Positions 58,198 through 64,000 of a stretch of DNA of 64,000 nucleotides are shown here, in pieces (the first letter of the stretch is position 1; every line of letters begins with the position of its first letter). The translations under genes and the position numbers were made by a program. This stretch comes from JASJAR01 sp038530285 (GTDB lineage Bacteria > Pseudomonadota > Alphaproteobacteria > Rhodobacterales > Rhodobacteraceae), in the NCBI GenBank assembly GCA_038530285.1, contig JBCBCY010000005.1, positions 1 to 64,000 on the forward strand, written 5' to 3'. The notes under the pieces are model-generated. The model made no database searches, was not told the DNA's origin, and worked only from the letters and a program-made list of their open reading frames with translations.

Positions 58198-59240
58198 TGG
58201 CTTTGCCTTTCGAAAGTCCCGCTTCGTTTCAAAATCTCAGCTCCGATCTGCGCGATCGGATAAACCGCCGCTGCGGACCCGTTGGCACGCGCCGCACCCG
58301 GCATACCGTCGATGACCGCACTGTGCGCATCCTGGGCCAGGGTGTCTGCTCCGGCCGTGCGCAATCCGAGCATGGCATCTGCCCCATCGCGCCCCATGCC
58401 TGTCAGGATCACCGAAACGATCGACGTGGCCATCGGTTCTGCCGACCGGAACAGGACATCGACAGCGGGAATATACAATTGATCGTCGGCGTCCGCGACC
58501 AACCTGATGCGCGGCACATCACCCGCTTTCAAAGACAAATGCTGGTCACCGCCGGGCGCGAGGTAGATATTGCCCGGCTCGGGCACTTGAGCACTTCGCG
58601 CGAGCTGCACTTTGGGGGCCACATTGCTGTTCAATCGTTCGGCAAAACTGGCCAGAAAGCTTGCTGGCATGTGTTGTGCAACCAGTGTCGGTGGGCAATT
58701 GGCCGGGAAGGCCGAAAACACTCTTTCGAGGGCCTCAACCCCACCGGTCGAAGATCCGATCAACACGATCTTCCCCGACCATTGGAAATCGTTGGTGGGT
58801 GAGGCGGCAGCTGGCGAAGCAACGTCTGTCTTTTGTAGGCTCGCACCCGCGGCAATCAGCAGCGTTTCGGTCAGCTTCGATTGAATGTCGGGTGCGCCAT
58901 GAACCCGCTTGAGGTCGATGCAATCGACAGCACCAAGCGACAGCGCCGTCACGGCATCTTCGCTTTGCTCTGATGTGCGCGTGGACACCATCACAACCGG
59001 CATCGGCCGAAGCCGCATGAGATTGCGCAGAAAGACCAGGCCGTTCATGCGCGGCATTTCCACATCCAGGGTCAGAACATCCGGGTTCTTTTCCTTGATC
59101 AGGTCACGCGCGGCATATGGATCACCGGCTTCACCGACGACAACAAACCGGCTGTCGGCATCAAGAACCGAGCGGATCATCGCGCGGATGGTGCGCGAAT
59201 CGTCGACGATCAAAACTCGGACAGGTCCATTCACCGGCAT
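58194..59240 (-). CDS. cheB: Chemotaxis methylesterase/response regulator CheB
   Basis: Removes methyl groups from receptors when phosphorylated by CheA. The 348-residue protein has an N-terminal receiver (IVDDS, Asp59 in LTLDVEMPRMNG) and a C-terminal esterase with Ser164 (IGSSTGGVEAL), His190 (VAQHMP) and Asp in GMGRDGADAM. The linker is Ala/Ser-rich. I start at MPVNGPVRVLIVDD rather than 17 codons upstream. It is the first gene of the two-gene minus-strand unit. Confidence 0.95.
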   Translation of the reverse strand: MPVNGPVRVLIVDDSRTIRAMIRSVLDADSRFVVVGEAGDPYAARDLIKEKNPDVLTLDVEMPRMNGLVFLRNLMRLRPMPVVMVSTRTSEQSEDAVTALSLGAVDCIDLKRVHGAPDIQSKLTETLLIAAGASLQKTDVASPAAASPTNDFQWSGKIVLIGSSTGGVEALERVFSAFPANCPPTLVAQHMPASFLASFAERLNSNVAPKVQLARSAQVPEPGNIYLAPGGDQHLSLKAGDVPRIRLVADADDQLYIPAVDVLFRSAEPMATSIVSVILTGMGRDGADAMLGLRTAGADTLAQDAHSAVIDGMPGAARANGSAAAVYPIAQIGAEILKRSGTFERQSQ

Positions 59241-59372
59241 CTTACGGTCCCTTGCGGGCACCGTGTGCTGACCGCGCGACCCTTCGCGCACCCAGACGGA
59301 CCCATCACTGCATTTCGTCCCTCATGTATTCAGGACACAGGTGAAAAATCCGTTGATCGAAACGACAAGGGT

Positions 59373-59909
59373 CTAAGGATTGACCTCAACCAACATCTTG
59401 CTCGTTTGCACCACTGCCGGCTCGCCAAGATGAAACAGCGTGTAGGTGTACATCGCTTCGGCCTTGCGGAAAACGCCGGGCCGCCCGATCAGGTTCATGG
59501 CGCCATCGGTATAGGTGCCCGCCAGCTTGTTGGCCTGCGGCGCGATGGGCTGGCGCGGTGCGAGGTAGACATCATGGCTGGGCACCCCACGCCCAAGGGC
59601 ATTGGGCTTGATATGAACCGGCAAGGCGTCAGGATGAAACGACAAGAACTCTTCATCAAGGACAATGCGATCAAGCCAGACGATGGGTTTGAAATCGCCC
59701 GACCGGGTGCGCACCATATCGCGTTCCCGCAGGGCCTGGGCGGGGACCTCGCCCAGTGAGGTGGTGATACGCGTCAGGGGACCGAACCCCGGCAAGGTCC
59801 ATTGCCGTTCGATATTGTCCTGGGTCCGACGCCGCGCCTTGGGTGGGTCTTGCACTGCAGGTTCGGGGGTGCCGACCTCACGCAGAATACCTTCTATATC
59901 CATCTTCAC
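59373..59909 (-). CDS. Hint-domain (Hedgehog/intein-type) protein
   Basis: A 178-residue protein resembling the stand-alone Hint domains of Rhodobacteraceae: LPGFGPLTRITTSLGEVPAQALRERDMVRTRSGDFKPIVWLDRI then VPSHDVYLAPRQPI (with the block-like His). The usual N-terminal catalytic Cys of autoprocessing Hint domains is missing; at its place there is Leu-Thr-Arg, so it probably cannot self-cleave. Its partner is unknown. It is not part of the cheBD unit (132-base gap). Confidence 0.65.
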   Translation of the reverse strand: MKMDIEGILREVGTPEPAVQDPPKARRRTQDNIERQWTLPGFGPLTRITTSLGEVPAQALRERDMVRTRSGDFKPIVWLDRIVLDEEFLSFHPDALPVHIKPNALGRGVPSHDVYLAPRQPIAPQANKLAGTYTDGAMNLIGRPGVFRKAEAMYTYTLFHLGEPAVVQTSKMLVEVNP

Positions 59910-60453
59910 ACTACCTATTCACCACTTACGCCAACGGGTGTCTTTCCCAGTGGCTACATTAAAAAGGACGTGCCGGGTTTTCCACTCCACCCGACACGTC
60001 CGGGACACCGAAGGTCACCGGAACCGCCCGGATCTCTTCAAACTCTGAACTCAAAGGCACCGGTTCGAGTGGAGGCCGCTACCTTCGATGTCCCTGTTTT
60101 CACTGGCCGCTTGGGCAAGAGTGAGGCGAAGCATGTGCGAAGGTGACTAGAAGGTGTTGGCGTTGCCTTAGTGCCGCAGAAATCTTAATGCGCCCCTTGG
60201 TCGGCTGAAACAATGGACGCCAGGACAAACAACTGTTTCACGGTCTTTGGAAAAAATCACAGAAAACGAGGAAATTGAGACGCCCGGGAAAGATCGGGCC
60301 CCGCGATCAGATTGTGTCGCCCACGCCCAAATTGATCGGTTTCCATTAAGAAAACATTCTGTCACTTCGAAAAAACTTTCAATTTTAGTCGATCGGGCCC
60401 CGGGGGTGCCGCCGGTTCGCACACCGATACGCGGACGCGCGCCCAACTTTGCC
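59910..60453. other. 544-base gap with no gene seen
   Basis: No open frame here looks coding. The part from about 60190 to 60390 is AT-rich. A 12-base direct repeat, GATCGGGCCCCG, occurs at 60292 and 60391. A short CCAACT/AGTTGG hairpin overlaps the tupA stop codon. It may hold the Hint gene promoter (left part) or a small RNA, but nothing specific can be shown. Confidence 0.4.
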
Positions 60454-61251
60454 TTAGTTGGCAAGCGCGTTCGGCACGAAGACGGCTGTTGCACCAATCA
60501 CGTAGGCCCCGATCGCGGCCTGCCCCCGGTCGGAGGTCAGCCACGCTTCAACCGCAGCTGAACGCGCCGCAGTGTCGGGGTCCGCGGCAGCGGCCGTCAG
60601 CGGCAGATAGGCGTATTGGTTGATCAAGGCCGGGTCACCTTCAAACAGCACGGCCAAATCGGACTGGTTTGCGAAATTCAGCCAGCTGGCCTTGTCGGTC
60701 AGAATATACGCCCCCATACCGACCGCGATGTTCAGCGCCGTGCCCATGCCCGCCCCGACCGAACGGTACCACGTGCCGTCGGGCTGACGCCCTGCAGCGT
60801 CCCACACTGCCAGTTCGCGCAGATGGGTGCCACTTTCATCGCCGCGGCTGACAAATGGCGCACGCGCATCGGCAATGGCGCGCAACGCATGTGCCGCATT
60901 GGTTGCCGCCGCGATCCCGGCGGGATCATCGGCAGGTCCGACCAGCACAAAGGTGTTGTACATGATCTGGCGCCGATAGGGCGCATGGCCTGCGGCAATG
61001 AAGTCCGCTTCGGCAGCCGGCGCATGCACCAGCACCGCATCCACATCCCCCGCCTGCCCCAGCCTCAGCGCCCGACCCGTCCCGGCCACGAAGACATCAA
61101 TCTCAAACTGCAAGTCCGCTTCAGCGAGCGGAATGATCGCATCGGCCAGACCGGAGTTCTGAAAGGACGTCGTCACGGCCAGTCGGAAATCCCCCGCCTG
61201 GGCTGCGGTTGTGATCAAAAGCCAGAACAGGGCGGGTTTGAAAAGCGTCAC
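60454..61251 (-). CDS. tupA: Tungstate/molybdate-binding protein TupA
   Basis: A 265-residue periplasmic protein with a signal peptide (FWLLITTAAQA, cleavage near residue 19). TupA marks are TTSFQNSGL (oxyanion binding), VLVHAPAAE and SRGDESGTH. TupA binds tungstate very tightly and separates this group from ModA; related WtpA/TupA proteins may also take molybdate. It is the last gene of the operon, overlapping tupC by 4 bases. Confidence 0.9.
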   Translation of the reverse strand: MTLFKPALFWLLITTAAQAGDFRLAVTTSFQNSGLADAIIPLAEADLQFEIDVFVAGTGRALRLGQAGDVDAVLVHAPAAEADFIAAGHAPYRRQIMYNTFVLVGPADDPAGIAAATNAAHALRAIADARAPFVSRGDESGTHLRELAVWDAAGRQPDGTWYRSVGAGMGTALNIAVGMGAYILTDKASWLNFANQSDLAVLFEGDPALINQYAYLPLTAAAADPDTAARSAAVEAWLTSDRGQAAIGAYVIGATAVFVPNALAN

Positions 61252-61952
61252 GTCACGATTTCTCCGTTCAGATAGGCCCGGGCGTCGGCCGTGGACGGCG
61301 TGTCGAAGAACACCCCGGCGGGCTGGTGTTCAGTGATCTGGCCGCGCGCCATGAACACCACATCATCGGCCATGCGGCGCGCCTGGCCCAGATCATGGGT
61401 GGCCAACACGACGCGGGTGCCGGTTTCTGCGGCCGCGGCCAAAGTGGCTTCAATCTCGCGCGTGGCTTGCCCGTCAAGGTTCGCGGTCGCCTCATCAAGA
61501 AACACCAGGGCCGGGTCGGTGATCATCGCGCGCGCAAGGGCGAGCTTTTGGGCTTCACCGCCCGACAGGGTCTGGGCGGGCTGGTTGAGCTTGTCGCCAA
61601 GGCCCAACGACCCAAGCCGGCTGCGCGCCCGGGCATCGCCAGCGGTGCCGCCTTGGCCGAGGATCTCAAGCGGGTAGACCGCGTTTGCCAGAACACTGCG
61701 CCGCAAGAGGGTCGGGCGCTGGAAGACAAACGCTTGCGCGCCATCTGGGGCCCGGGGCCGGTCGACGCGGCCCTCATCCGGGGCATCAAGCCCGAACATC
61801 AGGCGCAAAAAGGTCGTCTTGCCCGCGCCATTGGGACCCAAAAGCACCGTCACCCCCTGACCGGCCAGCGTGAAATCCACCGGCCCGAACACCTGGCGCC
61901 CGGCGCGGCGCACCACAGCGCCAGTCAGGGTCAAGGGAAAGGGCGCGCTCAT
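61248..61952 (-). CDS. tupC: Tungstate ABC transporter ATPase TupC
   Basis: A 234-residue ATPase: Walker A GPNGAGKTTFL, signature LSGGEAQKLALARAM, Walker B LVFLDEATANLD, H-loop ATHDLGQARRM. The start MSAPFPLTLTG overlaps the tupB stop by 4 bases (ATGA). The frame is open 179 codons further upstream inside tupB, with no similarity, and that extension is rejected. Confidence 0.92.
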   Translation of the reverse strand: MSAPFPLTLTGAVVRRAGRQVFGPVDFTLAGQGVTVLLGPNGAGKTTFLRLMFGLDAPDEGRVDRPRAPDGAQAFVFQRPTLLRRSVLANAVYPLEILGQGGTAGDARARSRLGSLGLGDKLNQPAQTLSGGEAQKLALARAMITDPALVFLDEATANLDGQATREIEATLAAAAETGTRVVLATHDLGQARRMADDVVFMARGQITEHQPAGVFFDTPSTADARAYLNGEIVT

Positions 61953-62653
61953 GCCAGCCGGGCCTTGCGCGGCCGCGAAATCAGATGACTGAGCAGGCTC
62001 ACACCAAGCGCCAGCAAGATCAGAACGATCCCCAAGGCGAGCGCGAGTTCGAAGTTGCCCTTCGATGTTTCCAGCGAAATCGCGGTTGTCAGCACGCGGG
62101 TCAGCTGGTCGATATTGCCGCCCACGATCATGATCGCACCGACCTCGCCGATCGCGCGGCCGAACCCCGCCAGAACGGATGTCAAAAGCTGGCGGCGCGC
62201 ATCCCAGATCACGGTCTGCACGCGCTGCCATGTGGTTGTGTCGAGCGAGACCAGAAAATCGTGATATTCTGTCCAGAGCGTGCGCAGCGCCTGATGGGCG
62301 ATTGAGGCCACCAATGGCGTGACGATAATGACCTGCGCGATGATCATTGCCCCTGGCGTGAACAACAGGTTGAAGACGCCAAAGGGGCCGGTGCGCGACA
62401 ACAACAGGTAAACGACCAACCCCACCACCACCGGCGGCAGGCCCATCAGCGCATTCATCACCGCCACCATCACGCGACGTCCGCGCCACCGCGTCACGGC
62501 CAACCAGGCGGCAAAGGGAATGCCAAGGGCGGCTGCAATCAGCACGGCGGTGCCTGAAACCTGCAGCGAGCGGGACGTGATCTCTGTCAGGGTCGCGTCG
62601 CGCGCCAGCATCAGCGTGACGGCTGCGCCCAAAGCCTCCCAGATCTCGCCCAT
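61949..62653 (-). CDS. tupB: Tungstate ABC transporter permease TupB
   Basis: A 234-residue inner membrane permease with five to six membrane segments. The EAA-like loop is LVSLDTTTWQRVQTVIWDARRQLLTSVLAGFGRAIGEVGAIMIVGGN. It is the first gene of the tupBCA operon, divergent from the puuE-uraD gene. All three genes overlap, so the subunits are translated together. Confidence 0.92.
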   Translation of the reverse strand: MGEIWEALGAAVTLMLARDATLTEITSRSLQVSGTAVLIAAALGIPFAAWLAVTRWRGRRVMVAVMNALMGLPPVVVGLVVYLLLSRTGPFGVFNLLFTPGAMIIAQVIIVTPLVASIAHQALRTLWTEYHDFLVSLDTTTWQRVQTVIWDARRQLLTSVLAGFGRAIGEVGAIMIVGGNIDQLTRVLTTAISLETSKGNFELALALGIVLILLALGVSLLSHLISRPRKARLA

Positions 62654-62747
62654 TTCACCACCTTTCCCACGCGTTTGAGGGTGGCCAGCCCTTGCCCTGC
62701 CCGGCGCGACCCGTCAACCTTGGCGCCAGCAAAATTGAAGGCCTGCT

Positions 62748-64000
62748 ATGACCCTGACCCCGCGCTATTCCCGTGATCTTATTGGGTATGGGCCGCGTTC
62801 GCCCCTGACAGCCTGGCCCGGAGGGGCAAAGATCGCGGTGCAGATCGTGCTGAACTATGAAGAAGGCGGGGAGTATTCGCTAGAACATGGTGATGCCCAG
62901 TCCGAGGCGTTTTTGTCCGACGTGATCGGGGCCACGAACTGGCCGGGCCAGCGGCACTGGAACATCGAGACGATGTATGATTACGGCGCGCGGGTGGGGT
63001 TCTGGCGACTGCACCGGGTGTTGTCGGACCTGCCGGTCACGGTGTTCGGCGTGACGTCCGCCATGGCGCGGGGGCCAGAACAGGTGCGCGCGATGCGCGA
63101 TGCTGGCTGGGAGATCGCGTCACACGGGTTGCGCTGGATCGAGTACAAGGATTTTACCGAAGCCGACGAACGCGCCCATATGACCGAAGCGATTGAGTTG
63201 CACCGCCAGATCACCGGGGCGCGCCCGCGGGGCTGGTACACAGGCCGCGCATCCATGCAGACGATCAATCTGGCCACCGAAGAGGGCGGGTTTGACTGGG
63301 TGGCGGATTCTTACGCCGATGATCTGCCCTATTGGCACCACCACGCGGGCCGCGACCAATTGGTGATGCCCTATACGCTCGATGCCAACGACGCGCGTTT
63401 TATCGGGGCGCAAGGGTTTTCAAATGGCGAAGATTACTTCATCTATCTGCGAGATGTCTTTGATATCATGCGCGAAGACGGGATTTCCGGGCACCCCAAG
63501 ATCATGTCGCTGGGGCTTCATTGCAGGCTGGCGGGCAAACCGGGGCGGCTGGCGGGGCTGAAACGCTTTCTGGCCCATGCGCAAGCCCAGGGCGATGTCT
63601 GGTTCGCCACCCGGGGGCAGATCGCCGGCTATTGGCGCGACCACCACCCCCCCGCCGAGGGTCCCGCCCCGCACCAGATGGACCGCGACGCCTTCGTGGC
63701 CGCTTACGGCGATGTGTTTGAGCATTCCCCATGGGTGGCCGAACACACCCACCGGTTGGAACTGGGCGCGGCCCACAGCACCGCGTTGGGCTTGGCCGGG
63801 GCCATGGCGCGGGCCTTTCGCGCCGCCCCAGAGGACAAGCGCCTTGCGGTGTTGCAGGCCCACCCCGATCTGGCCGGAAAGCTCGCAGCGGCCAAACGGC
63901 TGACGGATGCGTCAACCGCCGAACAAGCCTCTGCCGGGTTGGATGCGCTGACAGACGCCGAACGCGAAACCTTCACCCGGCTGAACACCGAATATACCGA
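62748..64000 (+). CDS. Fused allantoinase (PuuE) and OHCU decarboxylase (UraD), 3' end outside the window
   Basis: At least 417 residues are in the window and the frame stays open to the edge. Residues 1-300 match PuuE-type allantoinase of the polysaccharide deacetylase fold (YSRDLIGYGPRSPLTAWPGGAKIAVQ, EIASHGLRW with metal His, GWYTGRAS, SLGLHCRLAGKPGR). From about 311 a UraD domain begins (MDRDAFVAAYGDVFEHSPWVAE, LQAHPDLAGKLA with the catalytic His). Both act in uric acid breakdown: UraD makes S-allantoin from OHCU and allantoinase opens it. The divergent tupBCA genes may serve molybdenum for xanthine dehydrogenase. Confidence 0.88.
   Translation, partial: MTLTPRYSRDLIGYGPRSPLTAWPGGAKIAVQIVLNYEEGGEYSLEHGDAQSEAFLSDVIGATNWPGQRHWNIETMYDYGARVGFWRLHRVLSDLPVTVFGVTSAMARGPEQVRAMRDAGWEIASHGLRWIEYKDFTEADERAHMTEAIELHRQITGARPRGWYTGRASMQTINLATEEGGFDWVADSYADDLPYWHHHAGRDQLVMPYTLDANDARFIGAQGFSNGEDYFIYLRDVFDIMREDGISGHPKIMSLGLHCRLAGKPGRLAGLKRFLAHAQAQGDVWFATRGQIAGYWRDHHPPAEGPAPHQMDRDAFVAAYGDVFEHSPWVAEHTHRLELGAAHSTALGLAGAMARAFRAAPEDKRLAVLQAHPDLAGKLAAAKRLTDASTAEQASAGLDALTDAERETFTRLNTEYT

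Overview
The window looks like a chromosomal segment of an alphaproteobacterium of the Rhodobacteraceae/Rhodobacterales type. Evidence: high GC in most genes, a CckA-type hybrid kinase next to recA, an alphaproteobacterial SOS box (GTTC-N7-GTTC) at recA, a perfect CtrA-type site before cckA, the DUF177-rpmF-plsX-fabH-ihfA-merR order, a long-form dCTP deaminase, an agl alpha-glucoside operon and PhoX. The first 72 bases are pure C and look like a contig-end artefact. The last gene runs off the right edge. I see no CRISPR array, prophage, complete insertion sequence or rRNA; there is one tRNA (Pro, GGG).

Layout. 0-9 kb: COQ10/RatA-like protein, hpt, lipA, a DUF6456 HTH protein divergent from a DUF6477-like gene across repeats with DnaA-box-like words, an orphan MttB-family methyltransferase, guaA, a small secreted protein, a YdcF-like protein and a DMT exporter. 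9-15 kb: FadL-like outer membrane protein, a P-loop ATPase, metA (with Glu111, predicting acetyl-CoA use), an alpha/beta hydrolase, PPK2 and a TetR regulator. 15-18.6 kb: a polyamine-type ABC transporter without a binding protein, then a DUF6428/ArsR divergent pair with two matching operators. 18.6-31.9 kb: rplM-rpsI, phoX, an SDR epimerase, an ABC-F ATPase, an OlsB-like acyltransferase, msrB, bamE, the DUF177-rpmF-plsX-fabH-ihfA-merR run, tRNA-Pro and dCTP deaminase. 31.9-41.3 kb, mostly minus strand: DUF1330, alaS, recA, cckA, an RsmB-like methyltransferase, guaB.

41.3-43.3 kb is a small accessory patch with two unrecognised secreted-protein genes, one of them AT-rich, and a 43-base direct repeat derived from the guaB upstream region. 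43.3-52.1 kb is a complete alpha-glucoside uptake and use module: aglE-aglF-aglG-aglA-aglK on the minus strand, divergent from aglR and glk, with two matching LacI-type operators. Imported alpha-glucosides would be hydrolysed by AglA and the glucose phosphorylated by Glk.

52.1-59.2 kb is a chemotaxis cluster: STAS protein, cheY, cheA, cheW, cheR, a second cheY and a small last gene carrying a CheZ-like DxxxQ motif, facing cheB-cheD on the opposite strand. From the middle of cheA to the last gene the GC falls from about 65% to about 40-45%, so the operon appears mosaic. The gene order resembles the rhizobial che operon with its accessory proteins CheS and CheT. This is the most interesting part of the window.

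59.4-64 kb: a Hint-domain protein, a tungstate/molybdate-type ABC transporter (tupABC) and the start of a fused allantoinase (PuuE)/OHCU decarboxylase (UraD) gene. Together with hpt, guaA and guaB, purine metabolism recurs through the window.
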